From Vreelandella songnenensis (lineage in GTDB: Bacteria; Pseudomonadota; Gammaproteobacteria; Pseudomonadales; Halomonadaceae), in the NCBI RefSeq assembly GCF_003002925.1, contig NZ_PVTK01000004.1, forward strand, positions 186,001 to 250,000: DNA of 64,000 nucleotides. Direction: 5' to 3'. Each line of letters begins with the position of its first letter. Position 1 is the first letter of the stretch. Below are positions 8,736 to 15,966 of the stretch, piece by piece. Made by a program: the position numbers and the translations under genes. Below the pieces are notes generated by a model that was not told the origin of the DNA, searched no databases, and worked only from the letters and a program-made list of their open reading frames with translations.

Positions 8736-10808
8736 TCAGAAGTCCTTGCAAAGCCGCAGCGCGTCATAGATGGCGGCGTGCGTATTGCGTGGCGCGGTGC
8801 AGTCGCCCAGGCGGAACAGGGCAAACCCCTCGCCCCCGTCCGTCAGGCAGGGCTGAGGCTTGATCGCGTAGAGCGCCTCGATATCGGTCTGGCCCTTGTT
8901 GCGCGAACGCTCCTTGAGGCTGTAATAGAGGGCTTCATCCGGACGCACGCCGTTTTCCACCACCACCTGATCCACCACCCGCTCTTCAAGCGCGCCGGTG
9001 TACTCGTTCTCGAGCACCGCCACTAATGAATCGCCTTCCCGGTACACCTTGTGCAGGGCAAGATCCGAGGTCATGATCACCTCTTTCTCGTACAGGCTGC
9101 GGTAGTAGGTGGGGAAAGTGGTGCCGCCCACCGCCGCGCCCGGCTTGATATCGTCGGTGACGATCTCGACCCGAGAGCCCTTGTCGGCCAGGTAATCCGC
9201 CGCGGATACGCCGGAGAACTCGCAGATGGTGTCGAAGATCAGCACGTTCTTGCCCGGCGCCACGCGGCCTTCGAGGATGTCCCAGGTGCTGACCACCAGG
9301 CTCTTGTCGGTATCCGCGTCATAGCCCCACTCCGGCACCTGGGTGAGAAACGGCTGGCCGCCGGTGGCCAGAATCACCACGTCCGGGCGCAGGTCCTGGA
9401 TGGTTGCCTCGTCGGCACGGGTACCCAGGCGCTGATCCACCTCGAGACGGTTGAGCTCCAGCTGATACCAGCGCGTGATACCGGCAATCTGGTCGCGTTG
9501 GGGCGCTTTCGAGGCGATGGTGATCTGGCCGCCGATCTGCTCGTTGGCTTCGAACAGCGTCACTTCGTGGCCGCGTTCGGCGCACACCCTGGCGGCTTCC
9601 ATGCCCGCCGGGCCACCACCCACCACGACCACCTTGCGTTTGGGGCCTTCGCTTTTTTCGATGATGTGCGGCAGGCCCATGTACTCGCGAGAGGTCGCGG
9701 CATTCTGGATGCACAGCACGTCCAGGCCCTGATACTGGCGGTCGATGCAGTAGTTGGCGCCGACACACTGCTTGATCTGGTCGATCTGGCCCATCTTGAT
9801 CTTGGCGATCAGGTGCGGGTCGGCAATGTGGGCGCGGGTCATGCCGACCAGGTCCACGTAGCCGCCTTCCAGAATACGCTGGGCCTGGTTGGGGTCCTTG
9901 ATGTTCTGGGCGTGAATGACCGGCACGTTGACCACTTCCTTGATGCCCGAGGCCAGGTGCAGGAAGGGCTCCGGCGGAAACGACATGTTGGGAATGACGT
10001 TGGCAAGCGTATTGTGGGTATCGCAGCCCGAACCCACCACGCCGAAGTAATCGACCATGCCGGTGGCGTCGTAGTAGGCGGCGATCTGCTTCATGTCCTC
10101 GTGGGTCAGGCCGTCCGGATGGAACTCGTCGCCGGTGATGCGCATGCCCACCACGAAGTCGTCGCCCACCTCGGCGCGCACCGCCTTGAGTACCTCCATG
10201 CCGAAGCGCATGCGGTTTTCGAAGCTGCCGCCCCATTCATCGGTACGCTTGTTGACCCGCGGGCTCCAGAACTGGTCGATCAGGTGCTGGTGCACGGCGG
10301 AAAGCTCCACGCCGTCCAGGCCGCCCTCCTTCGCCCGGCGCGCGGCCTGGGTGAAGTCGTAGATGATGCGGTGAATTTCTTCGACCTCGATGGTCTTGCA
10401 GGTCGAGCGGTGCACCGGCTCGCGGATACCCGACGGCGACACCAGCGTCGACCAGTCATGCCCATCCCAGCGTGAGCGGCGGCCCATGTGGGTAATCTGG
10501 ATCATGATCTTGCCGCCGTGCTTGTGCACGGCATCCGCCAGGTTCTGGAAGTGCGGAATGATGCGGTCGGTCGAGAGGTTGACCGAACTCCACCAGCCCT
10601 GGGGGCTGTCGATGGAGACGATCGACGAACCGCCGCAGATGCACAGCCCGCAGCCGCCCTTGGCCTTCTCTTCGTAGTATTTGACGTAGCGCTCGGTGGT
10701 CATGCCGCCGTCGGTGGCGTACACCTCGGCATGCGCCGTGCTGACCACGCGATTGCGGATGGTCTGGCTGCCGATCTGGATCGGCTTGAACAGTGCTTCG
10801 AATGCCAT
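8736..10808 (-). CDS. dgcA: Dimethylglycine demethylase subunit DgcA (OYE-type FMN/FAD flavoprotein)
   Basis: Catalytic subunit of dimethylglycine demethylase, 690 residues. Residues 1-340 form an old-yellow-enzyme-like TIM barrel (DGVELSAVHQHLIDQF, WSPRVNKRTDEWGGS, NRMRFG). Residues about 390-690 form a Rossmann flavin/pyridine-nucleotide domain beginning VVVVGGGPAGMEAARV. The linker normally carries a [4Fe-4S] cluster in this family. Here it reads C348, A351, C354, C366, so the usual second cysteine is alanine. The start is supported by GAGGAG upstream. It follows the V4R-like gene by 11 bases. Assignment rests on the conserved gene order V4R-dgcA-dgcB-etfA-etfB known from Pseudomonas and on domain layout. 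General trimethylamine-dehydrogenase-like enzymes are the alternative. Confidence 0.88.
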   Translation of the reverse strand: MAFEALFKPIQIGSQTIRNRVVSTAHAEVYATDGGMTTERYVKYYEEKAKGGCGLCICGGSSIVSIDSPQGWWSSVNLSTDRIIPHFQNLADAVHKHGGKIMIQITHMGRRSRWDGHDWSTLVSPSGIREPVHRSTCKTIEVEEIHRIIYDFTQAARRAKEGGLDGVELSAVHQHLIDQFWSPRVNKRTDEWGGSFENRMRFGMEVLKAVRAEVGDDFVVGMRITGDEFHPDGLTHEDMKQIAAYYDATGMVDYFGVVGSGCDTHNTLANVIPNMSFPPEPFLHLASGIKEVVNVPVIHAQNIKDPNQAQRILEGGYVDLVGMTRAHIADPHLIAKIKMGQIDQIKQCVGANYCIDRQYQGLDVLCIQNAATSREYMGLPHIIEKSEGPKRKVVVVGGGPAGMEAARVCAERGHEVTLFEANEQIGGQITIASKAPQRDQIAGITRWYQLELNRLEVDQRLGTRADEATIQDLRPDVVILATGGQPFLTQVPEWGYDADTDKSLVVSTWDILEGRVAPGKNVLIFDTICEFSGVSAADYLADKGSRVEIVTDDIKPGAAVGGTTFPTYYRSLYEKEVIMTSDLALHKVYREGDSLVAVLENEYTGALEERVVDQVVVENGVRPDEALYYSLKERSRNKGQTDIEALYAIKPQPCLTDGGEGFALFRLGDCTAPRNTHAAIYDALRLCKDF

Positions 10809-10819
10809 GGCGACGCTCC

Positions 10820-11353
10820 TCAGTGCTTGGGCGTGACAACAAACAGGCCGTGCTCACAGCCCTCTTCAGCGCCGCTTTGGGTCTGTTCGGCGACCGTGCG
10901 CATCTCGCTTCCGCGTGCCGCCAGAATCTGATCCATGGCGCCGGCGAACCAGCCGGTGAACATGTACTCGATCTTGCGGTTCACCTTGCCCATCTGATAA
11001 ACGAACGCGCTGTGCTCAAGGCGTACGCGGGCGGTACCGGCGTCGAGGTCGATCTCTTCAGTGATGAACAGCCCCCAGCCGCGCTGGGAAAGGCGCTTCA
11101 TGTAGTGCTCGAATACATCCACGCCTTCAAGCCCGTGGAGCTCGGCCTCTTTCTCGCACCAGTGCCAGGCGCTCTTGTAGCCGGCGTGGTAGAGAATCTC
11201 GGCGTATTTTTCCGCGCCGAGGGCTTCCTCGACGGCCATGTGGTTGTTGACGAAAAAGTGGCGTGGTACGTACAGCATCGGCAGCGCGTCGGTCGTCCAG
11301 ATACCGGTTTCGCTGTCGACGTTGATCGGGAGTTCGGGGGCGGTCGTGGTCAC
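10820..11353 (-). CDS. Small V4R-like protein of the dimethylglycine operon (function unknown)
   Basis: Uncharacterised 177-residue protein found upstream of dgcA in Pseudomonas as well. It has no signal peptide or membrane helix. The pattern YMFTGWFAGAMDQILA near residues 130-145, followed by EEGCEHGLFVV, resembles the end of V4R (4-vinyl-reductase / XylR N-terminal) ligand-sensing domains, where the cysteine can bind metal. Only one of the usual cysteines is visible in that tail, so this fold call is tentative. The start is a GTG at 11353 preceded by AAGGAA. It is the first gene of the tight run leading into dgcA (11-base gap) and likely has a chaperone, sensing or assembly role in demethylation (inference). 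Confidence 0.75.
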   Translation of the reverse strand: MTTTAPELPINVDSETGIWTTDALPMLYVPRHFFVNNHMAVEEALGAEKYAEILYHAGYKSAWHWCEKEAELHGLEGVDVFEHYMKRLSQRGWGLFITEEIDLDAGTARVRLEHSAFVYQMGKVNRKIEYMFTGWFAGAMDQILAARGSEMRTVAEQTQSGAEEGCEHGLFVVTPKH

Positions 11354-11376
11354 GGTCGTATTCCTTGCGCTTATAG

Positions 11377-11387
11377 TTGTTCAACAA
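11377..11387. promoter_or_regulatory. Palindrome upstream of the V4R-dgcAB-etfAB unit
   Basis: A perfect 11-base palindrome TTGTTCAACAA lies in the A/T-rich 90-base gap between the M19 gene and the V4R-like gene, 24 bases from the GTG start. The gap also holds AAGAACAAG and a long A-run. It could be an operator or part of an activator site. I could not match it to a known GbdR motif. Confidence 0.3.
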
Positions 11388-11443
11388 TAGTTTTCAAGAA
11401 CAAGTTTTAAAAAACAGGTGCAAAAGCCTCTGGGGCAGGGCGC

Positions 11444-12421
11444 TTATTCGCCCCATACATCCTTCAGCGTGCGCACCCAGTTCTCGCCCATGATCTTTCG
11501 CACCTGGGACTCGCTCATGCCGCGCTTCAAGAGCGCCTCGGTCAGGTTGGGGAATTCGCCGATGGTACGGATGCCTTCCGGGTTGATGATCTTGCCGAAG
11601 CTGGTCAGGCGGCGGGCGTAGCCCTTGTCGTGGGTCAGCCACTCGAAGAAGTTCTGGTCATGGCCCTGGGTGAAGTCGGTGCCGATGCCGATGGCGTCCT
11701 CGCCGACGATGTTCATGATGTACTCGATGGCTTCGCAGTAGTCGTCGATGGTCGAGTCCACGCCCTTCTTGAGAAACGGGGTGAACATGGTCACGCCGAC
11801 AAAGCCGCCGTGGTCGGCGATGAACTTGAGCTCTGCATCGGACTTGTTGCGCGGGTGCTCCTTGAGGCCTGACGGCAGGCAGTGGGAGTAGCACACCGGC
11901 TTCTTGGATTCGAGAATGACCTCTTCTGACGTCTTGGCGCCCACGTGGGAAAGGTCGCACAGCATGCCAACGCGGTTCATCTCGGCGACGATCTCGCGGC
12001 CAAAGCCCGATAGCCCGCCGTCACGCTCGTAGCAGCCGGTACCCACCAGGTTCTGGGTGTTGTAGCACATCTGCACGATGCCCACGCCCAGCTGCTTGAA
12101 GATCTCGACGTAGCCGATCTGGTCTTCGAAGGCGTGGGCGTTCTGGAAGCCGAAGATGATGCCGGTCTTGCCCTCTTCCTTGGCCCGGGTGATATCACGC
12201 GTGGTGCGTACCGGGCGGACCAGATCGCTGCACTCGTCCATCAGCTTGTTGGACGCGACGATATTGTCCACCGTTGCCTTGAACCCCTCCCAGACCGAGA
12301 CGGTGCAGTTGGCAGCGGTCAAACCGCCCCGGCGCATGTCTTCCAGAAGCTCGCGGTTCCATTTGGCGATGATCAGACCGTCGATGACGATGGCGTCTTG
12401 GTGTAATTCAGCAGGGGTCAT
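11444..12421 (-). CDS. M19 membrane-dipeptidase homologue of the betaine cluster, metal site degenerate
   Basis: 325-residue amidohydrolase-fold protein of peptidase family M19, encoded next to dgcA in Pseudomonas too. In active renal dipeptidase the metals are held by a His-x-Asp pair near the N terminus, a glutamate, and two later histidines. Here the first motif reads DGLIIAKW (L16 and I18 in place of His and Asp), and the glutamate position appears as Q93 in FGFQNAHAF. The later histidines H159 (CDLSHVG) and H180 (CYSHCLP) remain. Ordinary dipeptidase activity is therefore doubtful, and a different hydrolase or C1-linked role in demethylation is possible (inference). It has no signal peptide. 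It starts about 150 bases downstream of the gbdR terminator, so it probably has its own promoter. Confidence 0.85.
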   Translation of the reverse strand: MTPAELHQDAIVIDGLIIAKWNRELLEDMRRGGLTAANCTVSVWEGFKATVDNIVASNKLMDECSDLVRPVRTTRDITRAKEEGKTGIIFGFQNAHAFEDQIGYVEIFKQLGVGIVQMCYNTQNLVGTGCYERDGGLSGFGREIVAEMNRVGMLCDLSHVGAKTSEEVILESKKPVCYSHCLPSGLKEHPRNKSDAELKFIADHGGFVGVTMFTPFLKKGVDSTIDDYCEAIEYIMNIVGEDAIGIGTDFTQGHDQNFFEWLTHDKGYARRLTSFGKIINPEGIRTIGEFPNLTEALLKRGMSESQVRKIMGENWVRTLKDVWGE

Positions 12422-12566
12422 AGCGAGGCTCCGGAATTGTTTATGTGAGGAGCATAGCGCCGAGGTGGTGTCGGTCTGCGCTTGGAAACGACGACGGAAA
12501 TTCCAAAAGCGTCATCCTGGGAAAAGCGCCTGTGGGCAATATGGCGAGGGGCCGCATTAAGCGGTA

Positions 12567-12600
12567 CAAAAGAAAAAGAGCTGCCTTTGAGGCAGCTCTT
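12567..12600 (-). terminator. Terminator of gbdR
   Basis: A perfect 10-bp stem AAGAGCTGCC (12576-12585) / GGCAGCTCTT (12591-12600) has a 5-base loop. Read on the minus strand it runs into TTTCTTTTG, a clear U-tract. It lies 36 bases beyond the gbdR stop and insulates the M19-dgc genes. Confidence 0.85.
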
Positions 12601-12635
12601 GTATCGGCACTAAATAGCCTGACGCTTGAACATCG

Positions 12636-13775
12636 TCAGGTGAGCAGTGGCACGCTTGCAAAGGTGGGCTCGCCCTGGGCGTAGGCGAGCGCCAGCAGGG
12701 CACTTGAGGCAGGCTCGCTGCTGACAGGCTCGACGCCCCAGCGTTTCAGCAGCGGGGGCGATTTTTCCGAGTGCTTCTGACGCGTATGGATCCCCAGGCG
12801 CTCATCGCGCGGGGGAATGCCAAAGCATTCGCGGTAGCATTTGGAAAAGTGCGGTGTGGAGACGAAGCCGCACACCGAGGCGATCTCGATGATGGAGAGC
12901 GAGGTCTGCTTCAGGAGCTGACGCGCGCGTACCAACCTGAGCTTCAGGTAGTAGCGTGAGGGCGAGCAGTGCAGGTAGCGCTGAAACAGTCGCTCCAGCT
13001 GGCGCCGGGAAACGTCCACATAGCTTGCCAGCTCATCGAGTTCCAGAGGCTCTTCCAGATTGGACTCCATCAGTGCCACGATTTCCAGCAGCTTGGGCTG
13101 GGTGGTGCCCAGCACGTGCTTGAGCGGTACGCGCTGCTGATCCTGCTCGTTACGCATGCGCTCGTAGATGAACATCTCGGAAATGCCCGCCGAAAGCTCC
13201 TTGCCGTGATCGTGGGCGATCAGATTGAGCATCATGTCCAAAGGCGCCGTACCGCCCGAGGCGGTAAACCGGTCGCGGTCGATGGAAAAAAGCCGCGTGG
13301 TCAGCACGATCTTGGGGAACGCTTCCTGAATCGACGCCAGGCACTCCCAGTGAATGCTGGTTTCGTAATGATCCAACAGGCCGGCCTGCCCGAGTGCCCA
13401 GCTGCCGGTACAGATGGCGCCCAGGCGGCGCAGCTGGCGCGACTGCGCCTGCAGCCAGTGGAGATGCTCACGGCTGACGCTATGCTGAGGGGCTACGCCG
13501 CCGCATACGATGACCCAGTCCAGCGATAGCGGTGCGTGCATGGAAGCGTCGGGCGTTACGTGCAAACCGTCGCTGGCGCGCACCGGAGCGCCATCCTGGG
13601 TCAGGGTGTACCAGCGATAAAGCTCGCGACCGGCCAGCTGGTTGGCCATGCGCAGTGGTTCAATCGCTGATGCCAGGGAGATCAGGGTGAAGTTGTCCAA
13701 CAGCAGAAAACCGAGGGTTTGCGGTACGTTGGAGTGACCTGCTGGGGGTGTGTTTTTTACTTGATCTGGTGTCAT
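12636..13775 (-). CDS. gbdR: GbdR-like AraC-family activator of betaine catabolism
   Basis: Transcription activator with an N-terminal DJ-1/PfpI (GATase1-like) ligand domain (about residues 20-200, FLLLDNFTLISLASAIEPLRMAN, CGGVAP, GAICTGSWALGQAGLLD) and a C-terminal AraC helix-turn-helix pair (about 235-320, LDELASYVDVSRRQLERLF, IASVCGFVSTPHFSKCYR). In Pseudomonas GbdR responds to glycine betaine and dimethylglycine and activates gbc, dgc and sox genes (known). Context here fits the same role. The ATG at 13775 follows GAGGTAAAG; a GTG start six codons further up is possible. The protein is 379 residues. The dioxygenase genes gbcAB and sarcosine oxidase genes are not in this window. Confidence 0.87.
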   Translation of the reverse strand: MTPDQVKNTPPAGHSNVPQTLGFLLLDNFTLISLASAIEPLRMANQLAGRELYRWYTLTQDGAPVRASDGLHVTPDASMHAPLSLDWVIVCGGVAPQHSVSREHLHWLQAQSRQLRRLGAICTGSWALGQAGLLDHYETSIHWECLASIQEAFPKIVLTTRLFSIDRDRFTASGGTAPLDMMLNLIAHDHGKELSAGISEMFIYERMRNEQDQQRVPLKHVLGTTQPKLLEIVALMESNLEEPLELDELASYVDVSRRQLERLFQRYLHCSPSRYYLKLRLVRARQLLKQTSLSIIEIASVCGFVSTPHFSKCYRECFGIPPRDERLGIHTRQKHSEKSPPLLKRWGVEPVSSEPASSALLALAYAQGEPTFASVPLLT

Positions 13776-14121
13776 GGTCTTTACCTCTATCACCTGAACG
13801 TCATTGGTTTTCTTTTTATTATCTTTTTACGTCGCTGGCGTTTGTTCTAATCCCTGCGCTAAATACTCTCTGCCTGTCTGCATATTGGCACGAATGACAC
13901 TTATACTGACAAAGCAATCTGAAAAGCAATTCAATGTATGTCGTTAATGGAACATTGAAGGTCGCCTGGAGTGTCATTAAGCAGGCGTTAAGATCGCCGG
14001 CGGTGGTTTTTGAAACACTTGTTTCACGGTATTGCGGTGTTTCTTTAAGTCATTGAACCGAAAGGCTTTACGTTTAAAAACGTTATATGCTAATAAGCTA
14101 AGCAAATGAAAGGAAAAGCTG
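13776..14121. other. gbdR-mscL divergent intergenic region
   Basis: 346 bases that are distinctly A/T-richer than the surroundings and hold no convincing gene. They must carry the gbdR and mscL promoters, pointing in opposite directions. I see A/T-rich stretches near 13803-13830 and 14066-14095 but no promoter hexamer pair good enough to call. The mscL ribosome site AAAGGAAAAG is at the right end. Confidence 0.5.
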
Positions 14122-14637
14122 ATGGCCAAGTTTTTTAAGGAGTTTCGCGAGTTTGCCGTTAAAGGTAACGTCATCGATATGGCGGTGGGGATTATCATTG
14201 GCGGCGCTTTTACGCTTATCGTGCAAAGCCTTGTCAGAGACGTCATGAACCCGGTGATCGGCCTGCTGGTGGGGGGAATCGATTTCTCCAACCTGTTTGT
14301 CGTGCTGCGTGAAGGGATGACATCCGGACCTTACCCAACGCTTGCCGCGGCTCAGGCGGACGGTGCGGTCACGCTGAACCTTGGATTATTCCTGAATGCC
14401 GTCGTAAGCTTTACCATCGTGGCGTTTGTGGTCTTCATGCTGGTAAGAACCATCAACCGCTTGAAGCGTGAAGAGGTGGAGGCGCCCAAGAGCCCGGTCG
14501 AGAAGGCCTGCCCTTACTGCTTCATGACCGTGCCGATCAAGGCGACCCGGTGCGGGCACTGTACGTCCGAGCTGCCTCTACCCACGGAAGCTGAGCAGCA
14601 GTCTCTGAAGGCCGCATCACCGCCACCTCATGTGTAA
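14122..14637 (+). CDS. mscL: Large-conductance mechanosensitive channel MscL with C-terminal zinc ribbon
   Basis: Pentameric inner-membrane channel that opens under hypo-osmotic shock and releases solutes, important for a halophile. The 171-residue protein has the MscL start (FKEFREFAVKGNVIDMAVG) with the pore helix, a periplasmic loop, and the second helix ending near residue 112. E. coli MscL is about 136 residues and ends in an amphipathic helix. Here the tail instead holds two CxxC pairs (C130/C133 and C144/C147) in CPYCFMTVPIKATRCGHC, a zinc-ribbon pattern, followed by a loose acidic and proline-rich end. AAAGGA precedes the ATG. It is monocistronic, with a terminator at 14657. Confidence 0.93.
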   Translation: MAKFFKEFREFAVKGNVIDMAVGIIIGGAFTLIVQSLVRDVMNPVIGLLVGGIDFSNLFVVLREGMTSGPYPTLAAAQADGAVTLNLGLFLNAVVSFTIVAFVVFMLVRTINRLKREEVEAPKSPVEKACPYCFMTVPIKATRCGHCTSELPLPTEAEQQSLKAASPPPHV

Positions 14638-14656
14638 GGTGCATGGGGTATTCATG

Positions 14657-14684
14657 AAAAAGGCGCCCACAGGGGGCGCCTTTT
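14657..14684. terminator. Bidirectional terminator between mscL and hemY
   Basis: AAAAGGCGCCC (14658-14668) pairs with GGGCGCCTTTT (14674-14684) around a 5-base loop. The A- and T-runs on both sides make it work in both directions, ending mscL on the plus strand and the hemCDXY operon on the minus strand. Confidence 0.85.
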
Positions 14685-14703
14685 GCGTGGCTTGCGTTAA
14701 ACA

Positions 14704-15966
14704 CTAGGCGCGCTTCTTGCCCGTTTTCGTGCCTGGTGTCTGACTGTCGCTGGCATCGCTTGGCTGGGGCAGCGAAGGCAGTGACTTGGCCAGCATGTCC
14801 ACACTGTGGCGGTAGTAGAGCTGGCTCTTGTTGTGCTCGCCAAGGCTTGCGTAAAGGCGGGCAAGCTCGGCGCACACTTCGCCGCTGGGGCGCTGACGCT
14901 GGCTGGCCTCGAAGTACTCCAGGGCCTTTTCCCACTTGCCGGTACGAAGCGAAAGACGCCCGCAGGTCAACAGGAGTTCCGGGTCGTTGGGGCGTTCCTG
15001 CAGCCACTTTTCGGCTTTCGCCAGCTGGCGGCCGGCGTTCACGTTCAAAAGGCCGTAGCGCTTCACCAGACGTGCGTCCCAGTGATGGTCCAGCGAGTGG
15101 TTGAGCAGGCGCTCGGCAATGGTTTCCTCGTTGGCCTGAAGCAATGCATCGGTGTACAGCACGATCAGCTCGGTGTTGCCGCGCAGATACTCCGGCATGT
15201 CTGCCCAGAGGCTGCGAACCCGTTCGATGTTGCTGGGGTTCTTGGCTTCGAACAGGATCAGTTCGCGGTACGCCTTGAACTCGAGCTGCTCGCGCTCCTG
15301 CGGGGCAATCAGCTTCTGGGCCGCCAAGCGCGGCAGTAGCCAGCGCAGGCCTTCCCAGTCGTTGACGCTCAGATGCACCTGCTTGAGCAGCTTCAGTACC
15401 TGCGGATGGTCGTTAAGCTTCTTGTCCAGACGATTGAGGATCGCCAGTGCCTCTTCGGGCTGCTGGCGGTCGATCATCAACTGCGCCTGCATCAGGCCAA
15501 TGGCGGTATCGGCGCCTTCGGTGCTGAGCTGGGCCTGGTTCAGGTGCTCCTGGGATTTTTCGTGATTGCCCTGATAGTGAGCGGCCAGCGCAGCTGACAG
15601 ATAGTTGACCAGCGGCGTGCTGGAATCGTCGGCTGCATGTACCAGGGTCTTTTCGGCCTTTTTCCAGCGCCCTTCGGTCAGCGCGACCAGACCGCGCACG
15701 GTACGCTTCATGGCGCGGCGGTTACGAGCGCGGCCGTTCCAGGTACGAAAGCGGCCCACCGGGCGAATGATGCCGCTGAGCAGGCGCAGGGCAAAATGCA
15801 CCACGATGAACGCCGCCAGCAGAAGGATCAGGCCAAACCAGAAGGAGGTCTGGATCGAGGTATCGCCTACCCGAATCAGCCAGTAACCGGGCACCGACAT
15901 CATCAGGTGCCCGAACAGGGCACCGACGGCAAGACCCGCTACCAGCAGGAGGATGAGCTTTCTCAT
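14704..15966 (-). CDS. hemY: HemY, heme-biosynthesis-associated TPR membrane protein
   Basis: Inner-membrane protein of the proteobacterial HemY_N/TPR family, 420 residues, encoded last in the hemCDXY operon. Two helices (about residues 4-22 and 40-62) anchor it. The rest is TPR-like helical repeats (for example GRLSLRTGKWEKALEYFEASQ, SYYRHS-type elements near 330-400), suggesting a scaffold for heme pathway enzymes. It is not the oxygen-dependent protoporphyrinogen oxidase called HemY in Bacillus. Its ATG overlaps the hemX stop by 4 bases. The C terminus is basic and low-complexity (about residues 395-420). Confidence 0.88.
   Translation of the reverse strand: MRKLILLLVAGLAVGALFGHLMMSVPGYWLIRVGDTSIQTSFWFGLILLLAAFIVVHFALRLLSGIIRPVGRFRTWNGRARNRRAMKRTVRGLVALTEGRWKKAEKTLVHAADDSSTPLVNYLSAALAAHYQGNHEKSQEHLNQAQLSTEGADTAIGLMQAQLMIDRQQPEEALAILNRLDKKLNDHPQVLKLLKQVHLSVNDWEGLRWLLPRLAAQKLIAPQEREQLEFKAYRELILFEAKNPSNIERVRSLWADMPEYLRGNTELIVLYTDALLQANEETIAERLLNHSLDHHWDARLVKRYGLLNVNAGRQLAKAEKWLQERPNDPELLLTCGRLSLRTGKWEKALEYFEASQRQRPSGEVCAELARLYASLGEHNKSQLYYRHSVDMLAKSLPSLPQPSDASDSQTPGTKTGKKRA

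Noticed and set aside
9051..10475. 474-residue plus-strand open frame across dgcA
   Set aside because: Antisense shadow; composition is His/Ala/Gly/Val-rich and dgcA is strongly supported.
11370..11397. TTGAAA-16-TATAAG promoter for the V4R-like gene on the minus strand
   Set aside because: The predicted transcript would start inside the ribosome site, about 10 bases from the GTG start, leaving no usable leader.
12445..12684. Small plus-strand frame between the M19 gene and gbdR
   Set aside because: It crosses the terminator at 12576 and overlaps the end of gbdR; no ribosome site or family resemblance.
13977..14291. Minus-strand frame of 104 residues over the mscL start
   Set aside because: Mostly antisense to mscL; no ribosome site and no domain.
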